A stretch of 64,000 nt of DNA from Epiperipatus broadwayi (GCA_028023455.1 JAQFVV010006341.1:2422001-2486000), one strand, 5' to 3'; counted from the stretch's first letter, positions 35,692 through 49,600 are shown. Notes: a model not told the origin generated them from the sequence alone. Numbers and translations are program-made.

Positions 35692-38321
35692 TATACCGGT
35701 CCATACTCCCTGCGAAATTCTTTTCCTAATCTTGCACTGAGCATGAAGTGACCAAGATTCAACAGGTAAAGAAATGGATATCAATCTAGCCGATTGTCTG
35801 TACTCATGTATATTGGTACTTCCAGCTAAATTGATAGAAAGAGTGGATTGACAGGACTCTTCCAGTTAAAAACACCCTTTAGTTGATATCTTATTTTAAT
35901 GCCCGCATATTTAGAACTATGGCAAGTACATACCTTTGAAAAATCTATTTATAAAATAGTCTTTTGCGCGCCACTTCTAGAAAAGAATCAAAAAAATGAA
36001 TTTTTCACCCTCCTAGAAGGAGGTGCAATACCATATGTTCAGCGGAGCATAAGAATAAGATTTAACACCCCGGTAGAGCGATATCCCTTTGTGGCTAGCT
36101 CAGTCACTCTACAATCTAGGGTCTTCAAATGGGTAAGTTAAATGATTATTACATGTACGTGGTTGATAAGGAAAGAATACATTTTGAACAATATAAATAA
36201 TAATATGAAAACGAAACAAATTTGATATTATGATTAAATATTTATTTAATCCCAAATACCCACCACCGTTTCATACTAATGATGATATAATAACAAAAAT
36301 ACTAAATAATTAATTATCACAAACCCATATATATATTCGCGGTGTTGAAATAGATAAATACAATTTTAAATAAGAAAATAATAAATCCATAAAGCTATTT
36401 ACAATGTTTATAAGTAATGGAAGTGGTCTGAGCTCCTTTTACCCAATAGAAATAAATTTTACTTTGTGTGATTTGATATACAGATATGAGATTTTCGGTC
36501 ATACAGGCATGCGCTTTTACTCAGTGCTTTAAAACCCTTTTATTTGATAGCAATAATAATAATAATAATAAAAACTATGCATATGTATATTTGCATTATG
36601 AGATATTTCAATCATTTCGTATTTTTCAACAAGTCAACAAGGTTGCATTGGCTCAGATACTATATCGTACTCACCATAAGGTACTGTATCTATTTCCCTC
36701 TTGCTATAGATAAATTCCTGTACATGTATATACGCGCATCACAATTATACACTTACTATTACTTTAAATATAAAGTTATTAGAGTACTTGCTTACAGGGA
36801 ATCTATAATAGATCAATCCCTTCTTGCACTCATCATAAGGTGCAGCAGTAACAAAAAAAATAACTTAAAAAGGATATACGGTTAAATACATTTTTAGATA
36901 TTCAGCATGAGATATCATATTTACCGAATATTATAAGCGTATGTATGCATATACATACATGTATATCCATATATGATGAATTCCAGGAGTAACAACAAGA
37001 GGAAAATGAATAGCGCCAAAAAAAAAAAAAGAATCTCATTGCAATCTTTGTTGAAAATACTAGAATTTGAAATAGAAAAATTGACTCAAAGGATTTAAGT
37101 AAAAGCTTTATCATTTATGCCCGTAATAACCGCAAATTCATATACATATGCGTGAGATTCTTTCTCTTTTTTAAATGATTGATAATAATAACAAAAAAAT
37201 AATATATTTAATCAGAAATATCAAAGTTAATTATCTCAATATTAATAAATATCTTAAAATAAACTTATATCTGCATCTTCATTCTTCTCCTCTGGGCTCT
37301 TGAGTGGGCTTCAAGTTAACTGGCTGTGTGGTGAGGATTTCATCCATTTAGCAAGGCGGCGTTTGTCATCATCGTGGGTGGCTGGAATTGGCGTGGTCAC
37401 ATCTTGGTGGCTTGGGACAGAGAAAGGGCAGTGCACCGGCTAGTTGTCTACCCCACGGTCATTTTACTGGACTCACTGGGTAGATTGCTTCATATTTTCC
37501 TCTGTTTGTATATGATAATAAATTTTATCAAATGTTCATTTTCTATCTTGACTAGTTTATTAAATTCTTAAGAAATCAAGAGTTCTTAAAAGAACTATAT
37601 AATGGATTTCTTAGAAAATGTCAGCAGCGGTCTAGTCCATAAATTTATCTCTAAGTTGCTAGATGATTGAAAATCTCTGGAGCCAAAGTAGTGAACGACT
37701 TGAATGCCAAAGAAAGAATGAATCTCCCAGCACTGATTAACTTATCAAAATCACCCATCAGAACCAATACAGATAGCCCTCTGAGAAGTATGAATCAGCC
37801 AATCCTTTTAATTTAGCTTATCACTTAGAATATAACATTGCTTACAATTTTTCCGATTAAATTTTACATTTTAGGATTTAATATAATGACTTCCATCTTC
37901 AATAACCTAGACCACTTGCTTACAAAATCAATTCAAAAGAATTTTTAAAAAGATAACAGTTTAATTATAGCCTTATCAAAACATTTTGCTTTTGATCAGA
38001 TTTTTGCAAAAGCAATTAACATTATTTGCTTATGGAATAAAATTACAATCTTTAGAAAAGTAATTAAAAAAAAAATACAAGTATGTTGGAAAATATAAAA
38101 AAAAAACAAATACATATAATGACATATCATAAAAAATATACAAAAAGGAAAAACAAAAATAAAAAAAATACATGAGTTTATTATACGTGTACAATATTTA
38201 AATTTGTGTGTGTGGGTATTCCACTGCTCAGACCGAACCTCCATTATTATTCTAGCACATTTTTATATTTGTTGTGCTTAATACAGACTTTGTGCAAGGC
38301 CATTTGATAATGCCTGGCACA
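35692..38321 (-). repeat. 5' LTR of the gag-only element
   Basis: The 2.63-kb partner of 29821-32434, with TGTGCCAGGC at its minus-strand start (38321) and GGACCGGTATA at its end. It includes 18 bases (around AGAAAGGGCAGTGCACCG) absent from the other copy. At least one full frame in the LTR (36486-36713, +) is identical in both copies, supporting a recent insertion. Confidence 0.9.
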
Positions 38322-38639
38322 ATATATAACTGCTAATCTTACTTCATTTTTCATACTCTTAAAATATCAAATATAGTATTTAAATATTCCAGTTATTATA
38401 AAAATCACGAAGTTGGGATTGAATTATTTTAAATACCAGAAAAGGGATGGGGGCAAATCTTAATGTTTTTTTTTTACTAAATAAAATCTTCATGTATATT
38501 TTAATAAATGAAATTTCTCTCTATATATATATTATAGCGGCATAGCATATTATTTATATCAGTTATAGTATTCAAACAAGGGTCATCTATTTTAAAGCAG
38601 TAGCCATTAGTGACATTTATTATTACTGCATTGCCGACA

Positions 38640-38900
38640 TTTAGCCTCTCTTCATATATATATATATTACGTGCTTCTAGTCTTCTAATCTGGGGGTTGC
38701 GACAAGTTCGAACCCATAGATTTCTTCTCATATCTCATTCCGTAGATAGTTGAGCTATCCGGAATCACATTCATTTCATATAAAATGCCTCTGGCGGTGA
38801 TCCCGTAAGTTTGGCACACGCTATGCATATTCACTTCATATAGATAAAAGGCCTCTCATGTCGGTTATACCAGCAAAAGTCTGGGCCACGCCATGCCTAT
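38640..38900. repeat. SINE-like repeat with internal ~70-bp duplication
   Basis: Contains AGTTCGAACCC (B-box-like) at ~38704, then two related units: CATTCATTTCATATAAAATGCCTCT...GGCACACGCTATGC and CATTCACTTCATATAGATAAAAGGCCTCT...GGCCACGCCATGC. Probably a tRNA-derived SINE with a duplicated body. Ends not defined. Confidence 0.4.
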
Positions 38901-39824
38901 CCATTTTTCTCTAAGCACTACCCAAGAAGGGGGGGTGAGATTTCGTTTTTCATCCAGAAGCATGACCTTTCCCTCTTAGTTATTTTTAGGCTATTATGTC
39001 AGCACCGCAAACTTCTTCGTATTATTATTTCTTTTGCTTCATGGCCCAGTTTTAATGCTCTAATATTAAAATTGCACTCTGCTTAAAATATATATATAAA
39101 TGTCAATTACTTCTATTTTATTTACTAAGTTTATTTCAATCATATACACTCCCACCGTCATAATTTATATATCTATATTTAAGAGTATCTATATGCCTTG
39201 GGGAAAATAAAGCGTTCGTCTTACTATCGTTAAAATAATTTTTCATTAAATATTTTGTCACAGTTTCAAATATAATTTTTCAACTGTCTTTTGTTTATTT
39301 TCATGACCTCAATGGCATGAAAATAGTTTATATCATATGTATAATGAATTTCGGAACGCTCCTAGAAAAATATATGTTAGTCACCAGATTTCTGAACCGT
39401 AAATCAAAGCGTTAATGGTAGTATTATGTAATTCTTTCTGATAATTGATTGGCATTTTAATATTATTCCCACCAAAGATGTGTGTTTATTTGTAATATAT
39501 TATTTAGCTAATAAAGAGCATATGAGAAATAATAGTGTGAATGACACTATGTAATTATCTACCGCTTGCTCATTCACGCACACACTAATGTATATAATTA
39601 ATTTATAAATGTATATAAATAATTTGTCATTATATTAAACTATATTTTATTTTCTAACTTATTTGAATAGTTCGAATTCCTTTTCCTCCACTTCCACATA
39701 TTACAGCCATGCTTATGTATGTTTTAATATAGTCATAGTTAATAGATGTCTCATTGTTTTGCTCAGCTTTGCTAGTCGGCTGGATTAAAATTAATCCTCA
39801 TGCACCATCACTATTGTGTTATTC

Positions 39825-39965
39825 ATTAGGTGTTTGATCTGGGGCTTAGAGAGTGGGTTCGAATCCAGGCTGGTCCCTGACCTAAATCTTGGGCTTGACT
39901 GGGTTTGAAGTACATTTTGTGAGTTCCAGCTCATGTTAGATGGGTAAACATGTTTTGACCGGCAC
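39825..39965 (+). repeat. tRNA-derived SINE-like fragment
   Basis: TTAGGTGTTTGATCTGG (A-box-like) followed ~24 bases later by GGGTTCGAATCCAGG (B box, matching GGTTCGANNCC), with an unrelated body (GGTCCCTGACC...). Spacing suits a tRNA-derived SINE head. No cloverleaf is evident. Confidence 0.45.
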
Positions 39966-40016
39966 ACCACTAAACATCACATGATCACTATCTCTTATAC
40001 TAGCACATAATTATCA

Positions 40017-40210
40017 TTAAACAAGGCAAAACTCTCGATACAGTAGTGCCACCCTGTGCCAATCAAAGTAATCAATGGATGCCAGAAGGCTTGTGCATAA
40101 AATGCCTATCTACTGCCTACTCATCCAATATCCCCAGACTAGTTTCTGGCTTGTGACCTTCATCAATGAGGAGCCTTGGATCTAAGAGCACTGCACCTAG
40201 ATCTTAGGAC
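40017..40210 (+). repeat. Single copy of the foldback-repeat unit
   Basis: Carries ATTAAACAAGGCAAAACTCT, then GTGCCACCCTGTGCCAATC, then ATGCCAGAAGGCTTGTGCAT, and continues with TTCATCAATGAGGAGCCTTG. The first ~90 bases recur as both arms of the palindrome at 40464-40620. The last part resembles the body of the element at 57512-57896. Confidence 0.6.
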
Positions 40211-40463
40211 ATAATGCAACCCTCCAGCAGCCACCTTTTAACTCTACTTAATTACAAACTATGAGAATGAAATTGAAAATACAATATTTTCAATCTAAGC
40301 TCAATAGCTTATATAATTATATGGGTCTGAACTCAGTTCAGCACCCATACATTTTGGTTTCTTTGGCTCTTTAACAACCATAGCCACCACTATCCTATTA
40401 GGCAGGACTTGTATTAAACCACAACATCATATGATCACTATCTCTTATACTAACATAATTGTT

Positions 40464-40620
40464 ATTAAACAAGGCAAAACTCTCCATACAATAGTGCCAC
40501 CCTGTGCCAACCAGAATAATCAATATTATTGTATTTTATGCACAAGCCTTCTGGCATCCATTGATTACTCTGGTTGGCACAGGATGGTACTACTATATGG
40601 AGAGTTTTGCCTTGTTTAAT
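40464..40620. repeat. Foldback palindrome, 61-bp arms
   Basis: Arms 40464-40524 and 40560-40620 are inverted copies with few mismatches, separated by a 35-base spacer. The right arm plus spacer is the inverted copy of 40017-40105. The flank CATGATCACTATCTCTTATA-like sequence before 40017 is repeated before 40464, so a larger unit was duplicated. Confidence 0.85.
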
Positions 40621-40777
40621 TAGATTCACCTTTCAAAATGTCTTCTATTAAAATATTAACCTTCATTATTATTTATGTAGATAGTTTATAATTTACAGTG
40701 GAGAATATCTAAGCATAGTTCTCTACAAGGTCTCACCCATTAATAGAATATATCCATTAGGTCACAGAGATCTAGAG

Positions 40778-43700
40778 CAGTGGTCTTCAACTACCGGGCC
40801 GCGGACCAGCACCGGGCTGCAGAAGTTTTCTGTCGGGCCATGCTAGACTGGCAAGAAAATTAGTAATAATAAAATAATAAGATTTTAAACTTTTAATTAA
40901 TATAAACAGTTTTTATTTATTTTTTCATCGCATTTTTACTTGGTTAAAAAAAAAGAAACAGAAAAAAAACGAAATCTAATCAATCATACATAAATTAATT
41001 TGTTTTTCTATTTCACCTTTTTTTAAAAAGAAAAACAACCAAAAAATTTCTGTCCCTAACTTTCACAAAGTAATTCTCAATCCACCCCCCAAATTAAAAC
41101 AAGATCAAAACTTTTGACTTTTTCAACTTTCATTGTCTTTTTTTAAAAAGACAGCGATTATACGGCAATTTTTTTTGGGGGGCTTTATTTCTATTACGCG
41201 ATATCTATTTTACCATTTTTTAAAAAAACTTTTCCTATTAATTACATTTTTTGATCCTTTCAACACACCAGCACAAAAAAAAAATTACCATAACATCAAA
41301 ACTTCAGACTTTTACACGTTTCGTTTTATTTCTTCAGATTTAAAATATGGCGATTTTTTTCTTGACTGTACAATGATTAATTACGCGATTTCTATTTTGC
41401 CCTTACTACTATCAAACGACAACCTCCACATATATATATATTGTGACCTTTTATTTAGGTCCCTAAATTAATAATTCCAAAATTTTAAATGATGATATAT
41501 TTGACATCAAAATTTTACAAAAGTGTTTTTCATTAAAGATTGTTTTGAATGTACTGGGAAATTTGCTTTAGTAGAGATGAGATTTCAAACCCAGTCTAGG
41601 CTCTGACTAGACTAAAATAACCATAACAATTTAAAAGTATTATTATTATTTGGTAGATAAATACATTGCTATTTTATTAGTTTTGAATAGCAATTGAAAG
41701 AAATAAACAATCAAATCAAATTGTTAAATTTTGTAAAACCAATTATTATAGCAAAGTATTTAAGCATATTTTTTTTTTAGTACTGAACTAGAACTGTCTT
41801 AAAACTATGGAGACAAGTTTCTATTTGAATCAACACTGTTTTAAACCCAGGAAAATCCAAGGGAAGTAAGCGTATATTTTTGTTATGCTTATAGATTTAA
41901 AATTCCGTTTTTAAAAATAATGCACGAATTGTTTATTCATAAACTAAAAAGTTGATAGTGTGTGAATTTCGCGCCTTTCTATTATCCAGCTGACGATGTT
42001 CGGTGCTTGTAAATTAAAATATTAAGAAAAGAAAAATATATATAATAATAATAACTGGAAATAATATTAAAAATAAATGTTATATATGATATATAATAAA
42101 TAAATTTAAAAGTCATTCTGAAATAATCTAACTTTTCATAAAGTAAACCTGAAAATATTTGCGATTTTACTATCTATAGTCTGCCTAGAGTTGATCGCGG
42201 GAAATTATGTAATGGAAAAATGATAATTTACCAATTGATTAAATGCTAAAAAAATATCAAAGTCATAATTAGATAATTTTATTTATAGTGATAATTACAT
42301 CATGTTTTTCTAATCCAAATGAAGTGAAATAAATATTTACTTTTAAAATTTTATTGGAAAAATATACGTCGCTGTAATAGTAATTTAAAATGTTTACAAT
42401 GCTCCAATTGATTAAAGTGATACACAGGAACTCACGGAGGGAAAATCAAATCAATAAATAATTTAAAAACAAATAAATATATTAAGTATAATAAAATTCT
42501 CCTCATGTCCAAGGAAAATTATTTTGATGTAAAATATAAGTGATTCTAATTATACTTTGTTTGAATAAATCGATAAAGATTTATAAAAGGTTTGTCTTCG
42601 AAAATAATCACAACTTAAAGATTTGTTCAAGGAAAAATATATAAGTAAATAAACTCGTCTTGTTAAAATCTACTCCAATTGGAAGTATACATGTTATTTG
42701 CCTGATTAATTATCGCTACGGAAACAATTAAATAATTTTTTTTTGCTTTTGGAAAAATATTCAATGTTATAGTGCTTTATACATCCAACAGGATAATAAA
42801 GATATATCAGCTGGAATACTTGCTAATCACAATATTAATTGTTAATGACCCTTTATATTATTCTAACTCACCTGGATAAATAACTTGGATAAAGAAGATC
42901 AAATGTAATGGATAAAATGTGCTTTTATTTTTCTTTATCATTGATATGTATATGTACTACTTACGAAATTTGTTGTTGAAAATTTTTTTTTCAAGCATGT
43001 GTTTTACTATGGCATGAAAATTATATATATGTTTATGAGGTTAAGGAAGGAAAATGTGTAGATGTAAACGTTTAGTTTATATATGTATTTTTTTTTTTGT
43101 TAAGAGAAGACCTAAAAATATATATATAGCGTTTATTTAGAGAGAATGATAAAATATTTGCTTCTCTCCTATTTCAAAACTAATTCTAATATACATTATT
43201 AAAAAGGTAAATGTACAGACATTTTTATCAAATATATATCTATTGGCAGGGTTGAATTATTTTCTGATGTACAAGAAAATGTTATATAAACCTCTTACAT
43301 TTAGTAAATTGCTATAGAAGCAAACGTGTCCACTTTGAATATAAATACAGGTTGATCTCAATTGCTTAAATTCATGGTGCTCTCTTTCATATAAAAAAAA
43401 TAGTTGTTAGTCCAAAGTGATTAATGATCATTGGACATAGGTATTTTGATTTGGCTGTTAATACATTAGTGATCTTACGTTATAAAATGGAATATGTAGA
43501 GTTTCACTGTTATTGTTTGTATTGTTTTTGTCTTGCTATGATACTATGAATGACCAATGACAGTTTTAGTTAATATGATGTTCCAATGGAAGGGCATCCA
43601 ATATGTTAATGTTTATACATAGCATAGGCGGATAGATTGTCACCTATAGCTAATTTCATGAGTGAAAAGATGGATGGAGTCAGAGTAGTAATAAATGCTC

Positions 43701-46606
43701 ATTAGTATAAATAATCCTAAAGAGAAAGGATATCTATGGTTTGGATTCTAGTCTTTTCAAGGCCCACACACGCACGTATATATATACCCATAGAGAGGTA
43801 TGGAATCAGCCATATATTTTTATACAACTGTCATGTTGTTTTATAAAGTCTCCCATCTTAGTGTTAAATTCCTCATGATAAGATATAGTTTTTTCCACCG
43901 TGTATGGTGAAGATAATAGGTCCAGATCTTATGGCAAGTACAAAATAATATGAAATTTGGAAATATTCATCTCACATAGTGTTTTCTTAAGTGAAATATT
44001 GTTTGTGATGTTGTGGGACCATTATTGGTGTTGACAGACCAAACCAGAGTCTATTAATGATGGTAGCAAAATTTAAAGGTCGCATTAAGAGATGCACATT
44101 GGCAGAATGGATTCATTTTCGTCAAATCTTGATGTGACAATATAATTGTAGGATCAGGTAAGTGTTCAAGGGTGGAGCTGTGGACATGAGTTATGTTTTA
44201 GTGAGATCTAGGTATATTTAATTTTTGATGTATAATCTTGGAATATATTAAATCCATTAAACTTATTCCTTTCAAAATTAGTAATTGCACAGAGTGTGAT
44301 AATTGCCCTTATCATATTCTGATAGAAGATAGGGCTTTGGGATAATGCAACACTTTACAATGTTTGGAATTCTAAATTTAAACTATGTGCATATCCTAAA
44401 GTTCTAAATATACTGCTATTAAGTAATTTGAGTGCTAGTGCAGCTTAAATAGGTTGTATTCTTTGATTTTTTAAATATGCCAAATTGTAACAAATGATAT
44501 TTTGAACATTATTTTTCTATTTAGTTGTATCATTTGCTGAATATATGGTCAAGGGGATAATAAGCATTTGTCCCACCCCTAAATTATTTCAAGAGATTAG
44601 TATTATATCATGCCATATCTGTAAGTTAAAATTTGTATATAGTGTAAATAAAGTTTGTTGTGTTTTAAAAAAAATTATGTAATTGCATGTAGTCTTATTG
44701 CTAATTGCCACATCTATACACTATTATTGTTATTGCTATCAACCTATCAGATTATAAATTGAAATCATTATCAACTAATATAGCACTATTAATTATATTA
44801 TGCTATACCATAATAATGTTGGTAAGTCTTCTAATTTATGGTACATCTAATGCCTTATCACACAATAATTAAAATGTTAGTAACTTGTAGTACAGATTGT
44901 TTTAAACAATGTATTAAAAGATAATAAACAGAATATTGATTTGATTGATTTAATTAAATCCACAGAGCTATCATTCACTGATCTTGATCACATGGTTCAT
45001 AATTATTTAAGAAAAGGAATTTGATAAGTTATTGTTTTTTTTAATTATCAAAAAGTCATTTCCATTCATAAATTGTAAAGTTGATATTAGTTATAAAGTT
45101 TCTTTAGAACTGCTAAACATAATTCTTGATTTAAGTTATATTGAGAGCTATTAGGTGCATTATGTTTGGGTAGTGGTAAAATCCCTCTTACTGACCCAAA
45201 TATAGTTTATATAACAATTTTGAGTGTTAGAACCCTGAGAAGAATTAGTTATTAAATTTCGAGATAAAATTTAAGTTTGTAATAAAGTTATAGATAAGTT
45301 AATTATTATAGTCGAACTTAGAATGAATTACTTTCACTGTTTTATGAAAGTCAACCAAATTTTAAGATATGAATTATTTCTTTTGCTAGAAAATGTATAG
45401 TTGTTTTAACTTCATGATAAATACTCTGGTTATGTCAAGCTTGAAATCCCTATTTTTAGTTAGTTGATCTATTTACTATTGAATACCATATTAGTTTATA
45501 GTTTAAGATTTCAGTTTCCATCATTAACACTTCTTCAATTTCATCTTGATCAATTCTTTTATTTATTCATTCCAATTTGACATCAATTGATTATCATAAG
45601 TGATTAATCATACAGTAACTTTTATTCTTTTATCATCTCAACTATTCATTAACTCTTATTCTATCATCATCTTAATCATTCATTATTCTCCTACATATTC
45701 ATTCTTTTCTCTTCACTCTTAGATTCCTTTCATTTCACTATTCCATTATTACTTCTTTCCATCATCCATTAGTCATCGACATCACAATTTACTTATCATT
45801 TCATTTATGAGTTGAATTTCATCATCACTCAAGACATATAATTATGTTATTTTATTAATTTGCTAAATATCAAAGTTAACTCATCTCATTTTTATTTGTG
45901 TGGATTTCAGGGCTGGTTTGACCAGAAGTCTTTATTAGTCGCCTGGTGATCTTCGTTAGATTGACAGTTTCATGCTAGTTTCATTCAATCCAGGAATCAT
46001 TTCATTAGTTTTGCATTTTTGTTTCTTCATGCTCATATTCTTGATTGTGTGAGTACGTTAGGTTCCATAAGAGAATTTAATCACTAAAATGTGTGATATG
46101 AGTCTTTGATGATCAGCTAGATCAGGAAGCTAGAGTACAGTAGTGATTATGGTACCTAAAACACGTAATATTCATTTATAGTACAACGGTCTTGGGAGAA
46201 GGTCACAATATATAACCATCTTGTATATTTAACATTAAATACAGATATTACATTTATCATAATCATTGCCATATAATTACACTAGCTATGATATTTCCCA
46301 ACATTCAGGTGAATAACATTTTATTCTTGAATGTTTTAACAATGAAATAATCAACATAGAAATGCAAGCACATTAATGAGAACGATTGGTATTGTACTGT
46401 TTTCTGTGTTCAGCATGTGAAGGTAAGCAACACCATTACAATACACAATAACTAGTGTGCTGTTTTGGTTAGTTATAACAATTATGCTTATCTAAGGCTA
46501 AGCAGGTTACATCTTTATGAAAATTTATCTGTAAACTTCTGCCGGTCTGCGAAATCTTATCCTTATTTTTGCCGGGCCGCAGGTGTGAAAAGGTTGAAGA
46601 CCACTG
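40778..46606. mobile_element. 5.8-kb hAT-type element without transposase
   Basis: Left end CAGTGGTCTTCAACTACCGG and right end ...AAGGTTGAAGACCACTG form hAT-type terminal inverted repeats. Flanks are ATCTAGAG (40770-40777) and ATCTAGAA (46607-46614), the nTCTAGAn 8-bp target typical of hAT. Subterminal parts (first ~300 and last ~420 bases) match the 0.9-kb element at 51836. No transposase motif (DDE/RNase H fold, BED finger, dimerisation block) is found in the middle, and the frame at 41133-41471 is homopolymer-driven. Transposase must be supplied in trans, or the middle is a later insertion. Confidence 0.85.
41500..46180. other. Interior of the 5.8-kb hAT element, no gene recognised
   Basis: AT-rich, stop-dense in all frames. 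45510-45840 is a conspicuous pyrimidine-biased stretch (repeated ATCATTCATT, TTCATTC and CATCATC). 43870-44180 has more even composition but no motif. Nothing else identified. Confidence 0.5.
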
Positions 46607-46614
46607 ATCTAGAA

Positions 46615-49600
46615 CTCTATGGAATATTTTTGACCACAGTATATGATGATACCAATAATAATAATGACTAATAAAAAATATCTACTAAAATAAACAAAAT
46701 TAAAAATGTATTATATTTAAACACATTATAATGACTTTTAGTTATTGTAAACAATTTATATTAAAATTACCCCAGTAAGATTAATTATAATTCATAACTT
46801 ATGTATACACTTATATAATATTTCTAATATCTTTCTGAATACTATCATGGACCAAGTTTCAAAAGTAAATCAATAATTTCAATTATTAAATTAATAATGT
46901 TTGGTTATGCATCCTTAAATCTAATTTCAGAATGTGTATGTATATATACTGCTTCTGAACTTTACTTAGCAGGTTACACTTGCATAGACTTCACTCAACC
47001 ATCTTATTGTAGTCACACTTCAGAATGGTACATGTTTAAGTATTCATAAGAATATGTATTCAGTACCATGTCAAACAATCATCATATAAATTAATAATAT
47101 AATTGCATGCCTATACTGTAAATATTTGAAATATCTCTAAAATTATAATCACACTAATAATTAAGTCTTATAAAATTTATACATCAAAATCTAGAGAATA
47201 TGGATGTGAATTATTGATAAATAATGGGAATGCATCAATATAAGGTACATAAAATATTAAAAATACTTTACTACATTCATACCATAATTTAAAAAATGAA
47301 ACAGAAAATATACAGTGGCAGTTTCTACCATCATATCGTTACAATATGTTTTACTACTAATAACAAACATGAGAGAGGTAGTGATAGCTAGAAATTTTTG
47401 GCCTAATATGAATAAGTACAAACACAAAAATGTTAAGCTTTTATTTTATATATTGTAACAGTCAAAAATGTTAACATCCTATTTTTCTCTTTTATCCTGT
47501 TAGTTAAGGAAGATACAAGAGACTCAACATTAAACTACATACATATACTGCATTGTGGTAAATCGTACAAAATGCGATAATGAGTATTTTATATGACAAC
47601 AACAAAATTAAAAAAACCTAAACAAATTTAGAATGCACTTCATCTGCAAGTATAAAATATTATGGTACATTGCATGGAGTTTGAACTCAGGAATAATGTA
47701 AATAGCATATATTGCATTGCATGAGGTTTGAATCCAGAATTTAGTTTCAGTTTACAAATCAAATGCATGTTAATTGAAACTTTAGACTATAGGGTAAACT
47801 TGGCTTCATCCAAATCTAAACATAAATTTCTGACATTATCAACTATTTTATAATTATCAACATGCTTTCTAAAATATTTGCTTAACATTATGTAATGCAT
47901 TATATATGTAAATCAGACATTTTAATATTATCACACATTCCAATAATAACCTGGAAGGACAACACAGCTCTACCTAGGAATATCCTAGTACATAAATAAT
48001 TGAAATATATGGTATAGCTAAGTCAGAATTCAATATATATATATATTGTAATGCTAGTGAGATATATGTTGTAAAACACACATATATATCTGAATCACGT
48101 GTTAAAATAAATGAATAAATTATTAAAAAGGAAAATATGATAAAAGAAAAATATATTTAAAAAAGTAGATTTAAAAATATAATGTAAAAATGAAAGATTG
48201 CATCATTTTTTTTTTTTTTTTTTAGAATCAAGTAAAACTGTTTAGTAAGAATAGGATGGGGAAAGATTTAAAACTCATTCTCTCTTCTTTTTATTAATTA
48301 AAAACAAAAAGAAATAAATGTTTAAAAATAAATAAATAAATGTAAAACGGTTAAAATGGAATTAATTAGCAAAATAAATTTTTGTAAAATATCTGGCAGA
48401 AATGCAATTAATTTTGAAAAATTCCTGGCTGATAAAATGTTAGATGAATCTAATAAAGATTAGATAAAAGAAAAAATGAATTAAACCAGATTAAAGTGAT
48501 GATAAAAATTAAACAATGAAAGATTTAGATATAAAAAAGAGCAGTCGTCTATTGTTATTAATTATTGCACTGCTTTGCTGTTCAGAGTTGTTCAAAGTTT
48601 TCAAAAGTTGCTGAGTTTCCAATTTTGGATTAATAGCTGCAGAGTTTTCCCAGATCACCAGATTATGGGAAAATACAGATGAAGCCACAGAAGTAGCAAT
48701 ATGCATTGCTAGAAGCCTTAGGAGTGTTCATCTGGGTTTCATGCCCCGAATCCTCGGCTCCAACTTCTCACCTGGAATCGATGCCTAAACTATGAAATAG
48801 ATACTGCATACTCTTGACCATTGTACATCCAAAGAATGGAAGGAAAGCCATGGAGCTTTCAATGGAGACCAAAAGGCCAACCAGTTGGAAAACAAAACCA
48901 ATGGAACTTTGTCATCTTAATATCATAAAACTAAAAACCTAGGTAAATATACTTTTGAATAATAAATTGTCTAGACAAATATACTTCTACAATGAACTAA
49001 ACTAGAAGGGACATTTGTAAATATTGAATTATTAATACATATGTATTCATTTATGTTATTTATTATAATTATTTAAATATTTGTCTCCATAATAAATAAA
49101 TATTTGCTTAAAATGTTGATTGGTCTATATTCTCCCTCTTTAACTGCATCACCAGTAACTTGTAGATTAAAATGTTTTCCTGTAAGTAATCTATGCTGGA
49201 TCCCCTGATCAGGAGTGTGAGTTAGCCTGGGTATATGTCAAGCACTGGGTTCACATGGCTGTCATCTGAGCATGCTGGTTATATATAACATATATAGCAG
49301 AGTGGTATCTGAGACTTATATCAAAATAAATAAATTGCTTTGGGTGATAGATTTTGACCCAGCAGTATGGAGGAGCACTATAGCCAAGAAATGTGATCAT
49401 GGTTGTGCTTTTGTGTAGCCTCGATCTGGCCATAGATATCATTGATAGTTAATATATCAATGGTATTCTATTCTGCTTGAATGTATGATCCATTGTCACA
49501 TGTATTAAAGATAAAATTAATTAATCACATCAAACAAAATAAATGATCAAATAACATTAATTATTAAAATATATTAGTAAATAAATATTTTCATAATGGA

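Noticed and set aside
29821-38321. Plain segmental duplication
   Set aside because: Polypurine tract, PBS and TG start at the exact repeat borders, with a gag ORF between them, identify the repeats as LTRs.
41133-41471. 112-codon frame rich in Phe/Leu at the left of the 5.8-kb hAT element
   Set aside because: Driven by poly-T runs in the non-coding subterminal region. No hAT transposase motif.
45000-46000. CRISPR-like or bacterial features
   Set aside because: The whole window is eukaryotic repeat DNA. No regularly spaced repeats or operon-like coding.
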